A stretch of DNA of 13,624 nucleotides from an uncultured Oscillospiraceae bacterium. GTDB taxonomy: Bacteria; Bacillota_A; Clostridia; Oscillospirales; Oscillospiraceae. Both the position numbers and the translations under genes were made by a program. The stretch covers positions 1 to 13,624 of the forward strand of contig CAJUAW010000074.1 of assembly GCA_910584605.1 (NCBI GenBank). The letters are read 5' to 3'. Of this stretch, positions 1 to 6,267 are shown one piece after another. The notes under the pieces were generated by a model that was not told the DNA's origin, searched no databases, and saw only the letters and a list, made by a program, of their open reading frames with translations. The number at the start of each line of letters is the position of its first letter. Positions within the stretch are counted from its first letter, which is position 1.

Positions 1-44
1 AGGCTCTGGCCGAGGGCGCCCGCGAGGGCGGCCTGCAGTTCTAA
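1..44 (+). CDS. rplR: 50S ribosomal protein L18, 3' end only (partial)
   Basis: The window opens inside a reading frame that gives ALAEGAREGGLQF and stops at TAA 42-44. A C-terminus ending in Gly-Leu-x-Phe just upstream of rpsE is typical of L18, which binds 5S rRNA in the large-subunit central protuberance. Only 13 codons are visible, so the identity rests on this short tail and on the conserved L18-S5-L30-L15 order. The gene is cut by the window edge. Confidence 0.85.
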   Translation, partial: ALAEGAREGGLQF

Positions 45-62
45 GGGAGGAGGAAGTAACAA

Positions 63-563
63 ATGGCTAGATTTGAGAGAGAGCCCAGCGAGTTTGTCGA
101 AAAGCTGGTCTATCTGAACCGCGTATCCAAGACCGTCAAGGGCGGCCGTGTGGCCAAGTTCTCCGCCCTGATGGTGGTGGGCGACGAGAAGGGCCGCGTG
201 GGCTTCGGCCTGGGCAAGGCCGCTGAGGTCCCCGAGGCCATCCGCAAGGGCATCGAGGATGCTAAGAAGAACATGATCAACGTGTCCCTGTCCGGCACCA
301 CCATCCCCCACGAGGTGATTGGCGAGTTCGGCGCCGGCCGGGTGCTGATGAAGCCTGCCGCCCCCGGTACCGGCGTCATCGCCGGCGGCCCTGTCCGTGC
401 CGTGATGGAAGCCATCGGCATCAAGGACATCCGTACCAAGTGCCTGCGCTCCAACAATCCGCAGAACGTGGTCTCCGCCACCTTCGAGGGCCTGAAGTCC
501 CTGCGCACCCCCGAGGAAGTGGCCCGCGTCCGCGGCAAGAGCGTGGAAGAGATCTTGGGTTAA
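63..563 (+). CDS. rpsE: 30S ribosomal protein S5
   Basis: This 166-residue protein has the usual bacterial S5 length and layout. An N-terminal double-stranded-RNA-binding-like S5 domain (about residues 11-75) contains VSKTVKGGR and GLGKAAEVPEAIRKG. A C-terminal domain (about 85-160) contains GTGVIAGGPVRAVME and the GIKD segment. S5 sits at the mRNA entry channel and the 30S body/head boundary and contributes to decoding fidelity. The ATG at 63 follows a GGGAGGAGG Shine-Dalgarno tract (46-54) by about 8 nt, and rpmD starts 12 nt after the stop. Co-transcription in the spc operon is inferred from spacing. Confidence 0.98.
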   Translation: MARFEREPSEFVEKLVYLNRVSKTVKGGRVAKFSALMVVGDEKGRVGFGLGKAAEVPEAIRKGIEDAKKNMINVSLSGTTIPHEVIGEFGAGRVLMKPAAPGTGVIAGGPVRAVMEAIGIKDIRTKCLRSNNPQNVVSATFEGLKSLRTPEEVARVRGKSVEEILG

Positions 564-575
564 GGAGGGTCAAAA

Positions 576-758
576 ATGGCTAATCTGAACATTAAGCTGG
601 TCAAGAGCCTGAACGGCCGCATCGCCAAGCACAAGGCGACCGCCGAGGCCCTGGGCCTCCGCAAGATCGGCGATACCACCGTGCAGCCCGACAACCAGGC
701 TACCCGCGGCAAGATCGCCCACATCGGCTACCTGCTCCAGGTGTCCGAGGAAAACTAA
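576..758 (+). CDS. rpmD: 50S ribosomal protein L30
   Basis: The 60-residue protein is the normal length for the short bacterial L30. It begins with a beta strand (NLNIKLVKSLNGR), continues through the helix HKATAEALGLRKIG, and has the characteristic DNQATRGKIAHIGYLL stretch near the C-terminus. L30 is a small 23S rRNA-binding protein on the large subunit. The start follows AAGGAGGGT by a normal spacing, and the gene lies between rpsE and rplO as in almost all Firmicutes. Confidence 0.97.
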   Translation: MANLNIKLVKSLNGRIAKHKATAEALGLRKIGDTTVQPDNQATRGKIAHIGYLLQVSEEN

Positions 759-774
759 CGAGGAGGCGCACGAC

Positions 775-1215
775 ATGAATCTGCATGAACTTTCCCCCGC
801 CCCCGGCTCCAACACCAAGCCCTACCGCAAGGGCCGGGGCGCCGGTTCCGGCAACGGCAAGACCGCCGGCCGGGGCCACAAGGGCCAGTGGGCCCGTTCC
901 GGCGGCGGCGTCCGCGTAGGCTTTGAGGGCGGCCAGATGCCTCTGGCCCGCCGCCTGCCCAAGCGGGGCTTCCACAACATTTTTGCCAAGCCTCTGGAGA
1001 CCGTCAATGTCTCCGCCCTGGAGAAATTCGAGGACGGCGCCACGGTGGATGTCGATATGCTGCGGGCAAAGGGCATTCTGACCAAGTGCCAGTACGGCGT
1101 AAAGATCCTGGGCAATGGCGAACTGTCCAAGAAACTGATTGTAAAGGCTTCCGCTTTCTCCGCCTCCGCCAAGGAAAAAATCGTGGCTGCCGGCGGTAAG
1201 TGGGAGGTGGTCTGA
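775..1215 (+). CDS. rplO: 50S ribosomal protein L15
   Basis: This 146-residue protein starts MNLHELSPAPGSNTKPYRKGRG and carries the Gly/Arg-rich N-terminal extension that threads into 23S rRNA (GAGSGNGKTAGRGHKGQ, then the GGVRVGFEGGQMPL segment), followed by a globular C-terminal domain with LGNGELSKKLIVKA. L15 is a late-assembly large-subunit protein. The start follows GAGGAGG (760-766). The last codons contain the Shine-Dalgarno sequence of secY, and only 2 nt separate the two genes, so translational coupling is likely (inference). Confidence 0.98.
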   Translation: MNLHELSPAPGSNTKPYRKGRGAGSGNGKTAGRGHKGQWARSGGGVRVGFEGGQMPLARRLPKRGFHNIFAKPLETVNVSALEKFEDGATVDVDMLRAKGILTKCQYGVKILGNGELSKKLIVKASAFSASAKEKIVAAGGKWEVV

Positions 1216-1217
1216 CC

Positions 1218-2612
1218 ATGATTCAGACCATCCGCAACGCCTGGCGGGTGCCCGAGCTGAAGAAGAAGATGCTGTTCACCATTATGGCGCTGCTCATCTT
1301 CCGCCTCGGCTCCGCTATCCCGGTGCCCTATATTGACGGCAATGCCCTCCAGCAGTATCTGGACAGCCAGAGCGGCACCATCCTGAGCCTGATGAACGCC
1401 ATGAACGGTTCCGCCTTCTCCATGGCTACGGTATTTGCCCTGTCCATCCAGCCCTATATCAACAGCTCCATCATCATCCAGCTGCTGACCGTGGCCATTC
1501 CCGCCTTGGAGCGCATGGCCCGTGACGGCGGCGAGGAGGGCCGCAAGAAGATCGCCTCCATCACCCGGTACACCACCGTGGCCATCGCTCTGCTCCAGGG
1601 CTTCGGCTACTACAGCCTGGTCAACGGCTACGGCCTGGTCAACGGCGGCGCGCTGCCCGGCGTTTGGGTGGGACTGGTGATCGTGCTGTCCTTCACCGCC
1701 GGCTCCGCCTTCCTGATGTGGCTGGGTGAGCAGATCACCGAGTTCGGTATCGGCAACGGCATCTCCATCATCCTGTTCGCCGGCATCGTCTCCCGGTTCC
1801 CCCGGATGTGCATCGACGGCATCAACGGCCTGCAGCGCTGGATCACCGTCCAGGGCATGAGTACCGAGTCCCTGATGGCCGAGAACGAGGGGATGACCGA
1901 GGAGGTCGCCCGGAGCTATATCGACGCCCTCAGCCAGGGCGCGCTGGCTCCCTGGATCATCGCTCTGGTGGTGATCGGCATGCTGGCTCTGGTGGTCTTC
2001 ATCGTCTATATCAACAACGCCGAGCGCCGCATCCCGGTGCAGTACGCCAAGCGGGTCGTCGGCCGGAAGATGTATGGCGGCCAGTCCACCCACATCCCCA
2101 TGAAGGTGAGCATGGCGGGCGTTATGCCCATCATCTTCGCCCAGGCCATCGCTTCCCTGCCCGCCACGGTGTGCGGCTTTATGGGGATTACCTCGGAGAG
2201 CGAGGGCTTCGGCGGCGGCATGATGCGGCTGTTCGACACCACCAAGCCCTTCTACAGCATCCTGTATTTCCTGCTGATCGTGGGCTTCAGCTACTTCTAC
2301 TCCACCATGGCCTTCAACCCCGTTGAGGTGGCCAACAACCTGAAAAAGAATGGCGGCTTTATTCCCGGACTGCGGCCCGGCAAGCCCACTATCGACTTCC
2401 TCATGCGCGTGCTCAACAAGATCACCATGTTCGGTGCCCTGTACCTGTCCGTGATTGCCATCGCCCCCATCATCACCGGCAATCTGGTGAGGTACAGCTC
2501 CCTGGCCATCGGCGGCACCTCGGTGATCATTGTGGTGGGCGTCGCCCTGGAGACTGTGAAACAGATGGAGGCCCAGATGCTCATGCGGCATTACAAGGGC
2601 TTCCTGGAGTAA
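1218..2612 (+). CDS. secY: Sec translocon channel subunit SecY
   Basis: SecY is the pore subunit of the SecYEG translocase, moving unfolded preproteins through or into the membrane. The 464-residue protein has about ten hydrophobic helices, the N-terminal amphipathic start MIQTIRNAWRVPELKKK, the TM2 region FALSIQPYINSSIIIQ, the cytoplasmic GEQITEFGIGNGISI motif before TM5, the RRIPVQYAKR loop, and the NPVEVANNLKKNGGFIPG loop near TM8-9. ATG 1218 is chosen because it begins the conserved N-terminus and follows GGGAGGTGG (1202-1210). An in-frame GTG at 1200 would lie upstream of that ribosome site. The protein is somewhat longer than the roughly 430 residues common in Bacilli. The extra length sits in the acidic stretch at about residues 205-240, which topology places outside the cell between TM5 and TM6. 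Confidence 0.98.
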   Translation: MIQTIRNAWRVPELKKKMLFTIMALLIFRLGSAIPVPYIDGNALQQYLDSQSGTILSLMNAMNGSAFSMATVFALSIQPYINSSIIIQLLTVAIPALERMARDGGEEGRKKIASITRYTTVAIALLQGFGYYSLVNGYGLVNGGALPGVWVGLVIVLSFTAGSAFLMWLGEQITEFGIGNGISIILFAGIVSRFPRMCIDGINGLQRWITVQGMSTESLMAENEGMTEEVARSYIDALSQGALAPWIIALVVIGMLALVVFIVYINNAERRIPVQYAKRVVGRKMYGGQSTHIPMKVSMAGVMPIIFAQAIASLPATVCGFMGITSESEGFGGGMMRLFDTTKPFYSILYFLLIVGFSYFYSTMAFNPVEVANNLKKNGGFIPGLRPGKPTIDFLMRVLNKITMFGALYLSVIAIAPIITGNLVRYSSLAIGGTSVIIVVGVALETVKQMEAQMLMRHYKGFLE

Positions 2613-2624
2613 GGAGTGGCGGCT

Positions 2625-3263
2625 ATGGGTATGAAACTGATCCTGCTGGGCGCCCCCGGCGCCGGCAAAGGGACCCAGGCCGAGATCCTCAGCGCCAAGC
2701 TGGGAATCCCTACCATTTCCACGGGAAACATCCTTCGGGCCGCCATCAAGGAGGGCACTCCCACCGGTTTGGAGGCCAAGCGCTATATGGATGCCGGCAA
2801 GCTGGTGCCCGACGCCGTGATCATCGGCATCGTGGCCCAGCGGCTGGCGCAGCCTGACTGCGAAAAAGGCTTCATTCTGGACGGCGTGCCCCGCACCATC
2901 GGCCAGGCCGAGGCACTCGATCAGGCCGGTGTGACCTTTGACCATGTGCTGTCCATTGAGATCTCCGACGGGGAGATCGAGGAGCGCATGTCCGGACGGC
3001 GGGTGTGCCAGAGCTGCGGCGCCCCCTACCACGTGAAGGCTAAGCCCCCCAAGGCGGAGGGCGTGTGCGACTCCTGCGGCGGACCCCTGGTCCAGCGGGA
3101 GGATGACCGGGCGGAGACCGTCCGGGAGCGCCTGGCGGTCTACCACGAGGAGACGGAGCCCCTGAAGGGCTTCTACGAGGGGAAAGGCATTCTGGCTCCG
3201 GTGGCCAATCAAGACACCATCGAAGGGACCAACCAGGTGATCATGGAGGCGCTGGGACTCTGA
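2625..3263 (+). CDS. adk: Adenylate kinase, zinc-binding LID type
   Basis: Adenylate kinase interconverts ATP + AMP and 2 ADP in the cytoplasm. The 212-residue protein shows the P-loop GAPGAGKGT (residues 9-17), the AMP-binding region with STGNILR, the DGVPR segment around residue 86-90 (most family members have DGFPR), and a long LID. The LID carries four cysteines at 128, 131, 148 and 151 in CxxC...CxxC form, the structural zinc site of Gram-positive enzymes. ATG 2625 is preferred because it lies 8 nt after AAGGAG (2611-2616). GTG 2616 overlaps that site, and ATG 2631 (starting MKLILLG) is possible but more distant. The stop overlaps the next start in TGATG. Confidence 0.97.
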   Translation: MGMKLILLGAPGAGKGTQAEILSAKLGIPTISTGNILRAAIKEGTPTGLEAKRYMDAGKLVPDAVIIGIVAQRLAQPDCEKGFILDGVPRTIGQAEALDQAGVTFDHVLSIEISDGEIEERMSGRRVCQSCGAPYHVKAKPPKAEGVCDSCGGPLVQREDDRAETVRERLAVYHEETEPLKGFYEGKGILAPVANQDTIEGTNQVIMEALGL

Positions 3264-4039
3264 TGGCGCTGGAAATGATATCACTGAAATCCCCGCGGGA
3301 AATTGAGGCCATGCGCCGGGCCGGGCGGCTGACCGCCCAGGCCCGGGCGCTGGCCGGTTCTATGGTCCGTCCCGGGGTCACCACCCACGAGATCGACCGG
3401 GCAGTCCGCCGCTTTATTGAGAGCCATGGGGCAAAACCCTCCTTTTTGGGCTATGGCGGCTTTCCCGCCTCCGCCTGCATCTCCGTCAACGAGGAGGTCA
3501 TCCATGGCATTCCCAGCCCCCGGAAGCTGAAGGAGGGCGACATCGTCAGTGTGGACGTAGGCGCCTACATCGGCGGCTTCCACGGGGACTGTGCCGCCAC
3601 CTACCCCTGCGGCCAGGTGAGCGAAGAGGCCATGAGGCTTGTTCAGGTCACCCAGCAGAGCTTCTGGGAGGGCATTCAAATGGCCCGCCGGGGCTGCAGG
3701 GTGAGCGACATCGGGCAGGCAGTCCAGGATTATGTGGAGTCCTTCGGCTACTCTGTGGTCCGGGACTTTGTGGGCCATGGAGTGGGCGCGAAGATACACG
3801 AGCCCCCTGAGGTGCGCAACTTCGGCCCTGCCGGCCACGGCCCCCGGCTTCAGCCAGGGATGACCATCGCCGTGGAACCCATGGTGTGCGCCGGGGACTG
3901 GCATGTGAAGGTGCTGCCCGACAAGTGGACCACCGTGTCCCAGGACGGTTCCCTCACCGCCCACTATGAGAACACCATCCTCATTACCGAGGATGGCCCC
4001 GAGGTGCTCACCGTCACGGAGGACGGGGCCTATGTATGA
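3263..4039 (+). CDS. map: Type I methionine aminopeptidase
   Basis: MetAP removes the initiator methionine from nascent proteins whose second residue is small. The 258-residue protein has the complete metal site of the pita-bread fold: D98 and D109 (VSVDVGAY...HGD), H172 (GHGVG), E205 (AVEPM) and E236 (HYENT). H81 (HGIP) and H179 (KIHEPP) fit the substrate-contact histidines. The start overlaps the adk stop by one base (TGATG) and the stop lies inside the next gene, so translational coupling along adk-map-KOW is likely. An in-frame ATG at 3275 is a possible alternative start. The short length without an N-terminal zinc-finger extension indicates subtype Ia. Confidence 0.97.
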   Translation: MALEMISLKSPREIEAMRRAGRLTAQARALAGSMVRPGVTTHEIDRAVRRFIESHGAKPSFLGYGGFPASACISVNEEVIHGIPSPRKLKEGDIVSVDVGAYIGGFHGDCAATYPCGQVSEEAMRLVQVTQQSFWEGIQMARRGCRVSDIGQAVQDYVESFGYSVVRDFVGHGVGAKIHEPPEVRNFGPAGHGPRLQPGMTIAVEPMVCAGDWHVKVLPDKWTTVSQDGSLTAHYENTILITEDGPEVLTVTEDGAYV

Positions 4040-4325
4040 CTACACAGGCTGGATCGTCCGGGCCAATGCCGGACGGGACAAGAACGGGATCTTCTGCGTA
4101 GTGGGTGTGGATCAGGAAGGACAGAGGCTGCTGCTGGCCGACGGGAAGCGCCGCAAGGTGTTCCGCCCCAAGGCCAAAAAGCTGGGCCATGTCTGGTGCC
4201 TGACTGACCAGCTGCACATGTATCACCACCCCGTGGTCCACAGTCTGCGAGAGGGAGAACCGGTCTCCGACCGGGCATTGAGACGGGCGCTGGCCGCCTT
4301 CAAGGAGGGATCTACGCTTGGCTAA
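4032..4325 (+). CDS. KOW-domain RNA-binding protein (L14e-like)
   Basis: This small 97-residue basic protein sits between map and infA. The N-terminal KOW-like unit is visible as GWIVRANAGRDKNGIFCVVGVD (residues 6-27), followed by LLADGKRRKVFRPKAKKLGHV, a lysine/arginine-rich stretch suited to RNA contact. Firmicute genomes commonly carry a KOW or L14e-like protein at this exact position, and a ribosome-associated role is inferred from that location. The ATG at 4032 lies inside the last codons of map (8-nt overlap) and follows GGAGGA (4018-4023) by 8 nt. The open frame extends further upstream, but that part only reads through map. The gene ends inside infA, again overlapping by 8 nt. Confidence 0.85.
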   Translation: MYDYTGWIVRANAGRDKNGIFCVVGVDQEGQRLLLADGKRRKVFRPKAKKLGHVWCLTDQLHMYHHPVVHSLREGEPVSDRALRRALAAFKEGSTLG

Positions 4326-4536
4326 AGACGATATGATCGAATTGGAGGGCGTCGTCACCGAGGCCCTGCCCAACACCACGTTCCACGTGGATATTGGAAA
4401 CGGACACATCATCCTGGCACATATTTCCGGCAAGCTGCGGATGAACTTTATCCGCATCCTGCCCGGCGACAAGGTGACCATTCAGATGTCACCCTACGAC
4501 CTGACCAGGGGAAGAATCACCTGGCGTTCCAAGTAA
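4318..4536 (+). CDS. infA: Translation initiation factor IF-1 (TTG start)
   Basis: The 72-residue protein is a single S1/OB-fold domain with the family core IELEGVVTEALPNTTFHVDIGNG, ISGKLRMNFIRILPGDKV and a C-terminal LTRGRITWR. IF-1 blocks the ribosomal A site during initiation and helps IF-2 and IF-3. Translation begins at TTG 4318, the only start that gives the conserved MAKDDMIE N-terminus. It is served by AAGGAGGGA (4302-4310) about 7 nt upstream. The next in-frame ATG (4333) would remove the first five residues. The gene overlaps the KOW gene by 8 nt. The rare start codon may reduce expression or couple it to the upstream gene (inference). Confidence 0.97.
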   Translation: MAKDDMIELEGVVTEALPNTTFHVDIGNGHIILAHISGKLRMNFIRILPGDKVTIQMSPYDLTRGRITWRSK

Positions 4537-4546
4537 CTATCAACGA

Positions 4547-4580
4547 CCGGATGGACGGGGCCTTGCCTCCGATCCACCGG
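4547..4580 (+). promoter_or_regulatory. Bulged hairpin in the infA-rpmJ leader
   Basis: In this 74-nt gap the bases 4547-4560 can pair with 4567-4580. The blocks are CCGG/CCGG, TGGA/TCCA and CGGGG/CCTCCG-type pairing with one G-T, interrupted by single bulged A residues on each side (4551 and 4572). That gives about 13 pairs and a 6-nt loop. No U-tract follows, so it is not an intrinsic terminator. It lies about 20 nt upstream of the rpmJ Shine-Dalgarno site. A role in mRNA stability or ribosomal-protein feedback is speculation. Confidence 0.45.
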
Positions 4581-4610
4581 GGCCGTTCAGGCATTCAGGA
4601 GGTTTTAACA

Positions 4611-4724
4611 ATGAAAGTCAGACCGTCCGTGAAGCCCATGTGCGAGAAGTGCAAAGTCATCAAGCGCAAGGGCAAAGTCATGGTCATTTGCGAAAACCCC
4701 AAGCATAAGCAGAGACAAGGATAA
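4611..4724 (+). CDS. rpmJ: 50S ribosomal protein L36, zinc-binding form
   Basis: This very short gene encodes 37 residues beginning MKVRPSVKPMCEKCKVIKRK. C11, C14, C27 and H32 form the CxxC...C...H zinc site of the standard L36, which packs against 23S rRNA in the large subunit. The length is exactly the family norm. The ATG at 4611 follows AGGAGGT (4598-4604) and the stop is TAA 4722-4724. rpmJ between infA and rpsM is the usual order in Firmicutes. The presence of all four ligands means this is the zinc form and not the zinc-independent paralogue. Confidence 0.97.
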   Translation: MKVRPSVKPMCEKCKVIKRKGKVMVICENPKHKQRQG

Positions 4725-4741
4725 TGGAGGTGCTGTAAAAA

Positions 4742-5107
4742 ATGGCTCGTTTAGCCGGTATTGACCTGCCGAGAGAGAAGAGAATCGAGATCGGCCTCAC
4801 TTATATCTACGGCATTGGGCGCACCAGCGCCAACAAGATCCTGGCCAAGGCTGGGGTAAATCCCGACACCCGCGTAAAGGACCTCACCGAGGAGGACGAG
4901 GCCAAGCTGCGCGAGGTGCTCCACGACTACACTGTGGAGGGCGACCTGCGCCGCAACGTGGCGATGGACATCAAGCGGCTGACCGAAATCGGCTGCTACC
5001 GGGGCATCCGCCACCGCAAGGGGCTGCCCGTCCGGGGCCAGCGGTCCAAGACCAACGCCCGTACCCGCAAGGGTCCCAAGCGTACCGTCGCCAATAAGAA
5101 GAAGTAA
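4742..5107 (+). CDS. rpsM: 30S ribosomal protein S13
   Basis: The 121-residue protein starts MARLAGIDLPREKRIEIGLTYIYGIG, the helix-two-turn-helix start of S13. It continues with the YRGIRHRKGLPVRGQRTK-like region (here RGQRSKTNARTRKG) and the basic tail that reaches toward the P-site tRNA. S13 forms part of the 30S head and of bridges B1a/B1b to the large subunit. The ribosome site GGAGGT (4726-4731) precedes the ATG by about 10 nt. Length and motifs are ordinary for the family. Confidence 0.98.
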   Translation: MARLAGIDLPREKRIEIGLTYIYGIGRTSANKILAKAGVNPDTRVKDLTEEDEAKLREVLHDYTVEGDLRRNVAMDIKRLTEIGCYRGIRHRKGLPVRGQRSKTNARTRKGPKRTVANKKK

Positions 5108-5119
5108 GGAGGGATACAC

Positions 5120-5518
5120 ATGGCTGCGAACAAAGGTAAGAAAGTGGTGCGCAAGCGCCGCGAACGCAAGAACGTAGAGAGGGGCCAGGTGCATATCCGC
5201 TCCTCCTTCAACAACACCATGGTCACCGTCACCGACGCGCAGGGCAACGCCCTGTCCTGGGCCTCCTCCGGCGGCCTGGGCTTCCGTGGTTCCCGGAAAT
5301 CCACCCCCTACGCCGCTCAGACTGCCGCCGAGACGGCCGCCAAGGCTGCGATGGAGTATGGCCTGAAGACCGTCGAGGTCTATGTAAAGGGCCCCGGTCA
5401 GGGCCGTGAGGCTGCCATCCGGGCGCTGCAGGCCGTGGGCCTGGAGGTCACCCTCATCAAGGACGTGACCCCCGTTCCCCACAACGGCTGCCGGCCCCCG
5501 AAGCGCCGCCGCGTCTGA
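5120..5518 (+). CDS. rpsK: 30S ribosomal protein S11
   Basis: The 132-residue protein has a basic N-terminus (KKVVRKRRERKNVERGQVHI), the S11 core with SFNNTMVTVTDAQGN and SSGGLGFRGSRKSTPYAAQ, and the C-terminal VTPVPHNGCRPPKRRRV signature. S11 lies on the 30S platform near the mRNA exit channel. The start follows AAGGAGGGAT by a normal distance, 12 nt after the rpsM stop, which supports co-transcription. Nothing about its length or residues is unusual. Confidence 0.98.
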   Translation: MAANKGKKVVRKRRERKNVERGQVHIRSSFNNTMVTVTDAQGNALSWASSGGLGFRGSRKSTPYAAQTAAETAAKAAMEYGLKTVEVYVKGPGQGREAAIRALQAVGLEVTLIKDVTPVPHNGCRPPKRRRV

Positions 5519-5541
5519 TCAAGTGAAGGAGGTTTTGACAG

Positions 5542-6144
5542 ATGGCTAGAAATATGCAGCCCATCGCCAAGCGGTGCAAGGCGCTGAACCTGTCCCCCGC
5601 CGCCATGGGCTATGCGAAGAAGACGACCAACCGCAACCCCAAGGGCCAGATGCGCAAGAAGCAGTCTGAGTACGCCATGCAGCTGACCGAGAAGCAGAAG
5701 GTCAAGTTTGTCTACGGCATCATGGAGAAGCAGTTCCATATGTACTATGAGAAGGCTTCCCGGATGCAGGGCAAGACGGGCGAGAACCTGCTCACCCTCA
5801 TTGAGCGCCGCCTGGACAACGTGGTGTACCGCCTGGGCTTCGCCATGACCCGGCGTGAGGCCCGCCAGCTCACCACCCACGGCCACTTCACCGTCAACGG
5901 CCAGCGGGTGGACATCCCCTCCTACCTGGTCAAGGTGGGCGACGTGATCGAGGTCCGGGAGAAGAGCCGTTCCTCCGTCAAGTTTAAGCGCCTGACCGGC
6001 GAGGACGCCCCTGTGGTCAACGTACCCAAGTGGCTGGACCGCACCAAGAATACCCTCCAGGGCACCGTCACTGCCATGCCCACCCGGGATGACATCGACT
6101 TCCCCGTGGAAGAGCACCTCATCGTCGAGCTGTATTCTAAGTAA
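5542..6144 (+). CDS. rpsD: 30S ribosomal protein S4, cysteine-poor form
   Basis: The 200-residue protein has the S4 N-terminal region (MARNMQPIAKRCKALNLSPAAMGYAKK) and the helical domain KQKVKFVYGIMEKQFHMYYEKA. It also has a complete S4 RNA-binding domain from about residue 91, with ERRLDNVVYRLGFAMTRREARQ and HGHFTVNGQRVDIPSY. S4 nucleates 30S assembly on the 16S 5' domain. In B. subtilis it also represses its own synthesis. The sequence holds a single cysteine (C12), so the N-terminal zinc cluster of C+ S4 proteins is absent. GAAGGAGGT (5525-5533) precedes the ATG. A 123-nt structured gap separates it from rpoA. Confidence 0.97.
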   Translation: MARNMQPIAKRCKALNLSPAAMGYAKKTTNRNPKGQMRKKQSEYAMQLTEKQKVKFVYGIMEKQFHMYYEKASRMQGKTGENLLTLIERRLDNVVYRLGFAMTRREARQLTTHGHFTVNGQRVDIPSYLVKVGDVIEVREKSRSSVKFKRLTGEDAPVVNVPKWLDRTKNTLQGTVTAMPTRDDIDFPVEEHLIVELYSK

Positions 6145-6153
6145 TTTCCGGTC

Positions 6154-6171
6154 CTCCGGCTTCGGCCGGAG
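6154..6171 (+). promoter_or_regulatory. C(TTCG)G tetraloop hairpin after rpsD
   Basis: Bases 6154-6160 (CTCCGGC) and 6165-6171 (GCCGGAG) form a perfect 7-bp stem closed by TTCG. In RNA this is a C(UUCG)G loop, among the most stable tetraloops known. It starts 9 nt after the rpsD stop and is not followed by a U-tract, so a Rho-independent terminator is unlikely. It could protect the rpsD mRNA 3' end or pause polymerase before rpoA (inference). Confidence 0.6.
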
Positions 6172-6224
6172 CGGCTTGAGCGCACAAACTTAGAGAACCC
6201 TCATATATTGGTGAGCTGAATGAA

Positions 6225-6242
6225 GCGGCGCGCCAGCGCCGC
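6225..6242 (+). promoter_or_regulatory. GC hairpin just upstream of the rpoA ribosome-binding site
   Basis: GCGGCGC (6225-6231) and GCGCCGC (6236-6242) form a perfect 7-bp all-GC stem with loop GCCA. It ends 8 nt before the rpoA Shine-Dalgarno GGAGGG (6251-6256), close enough to influence ribosome access without hiding the site. With the upstream tetraloop hairpin it makes a two-hairpin leader. Function is not known. Confidence 0.5.
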
Positions 6243-6267
6243 CGAGAAAAGGAGGGTATTCCAGCAT

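Noticed and set aside
1200..1217. GTG start for secY six codons upstream
   Set aside because: It lies before the ribosome-binding site inside rplO, and the conserved SecY N-terminus starts at ATG 1218.
822..3284. Very long minus-strand open frame opposite rplO-secY-adk
   Set aside because: It is antisense to three certain genes, is rich in His/Gly/Asp/Leu as expected from mirrored GC-rich codons, and shows no domain. The same holds for the long minus frames at 6190-7788 and 10377-11984.
6176..6209. Possible internal promoter before rpoA (TTGAGC and TATATT)
   Set aside because: The hexamers are 22 bp apart, too far for a normal sigma-A promoter, and no extended -10 is present.
6220..6267. 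In-frame upstream ATG extending rpoA by 16 residues
   Set aside because: The extension is not part of the conserved alpha N-terminus, crosses a GC hairpin, and the strong ribosome site at 6251-6256 serves ATG 6268.
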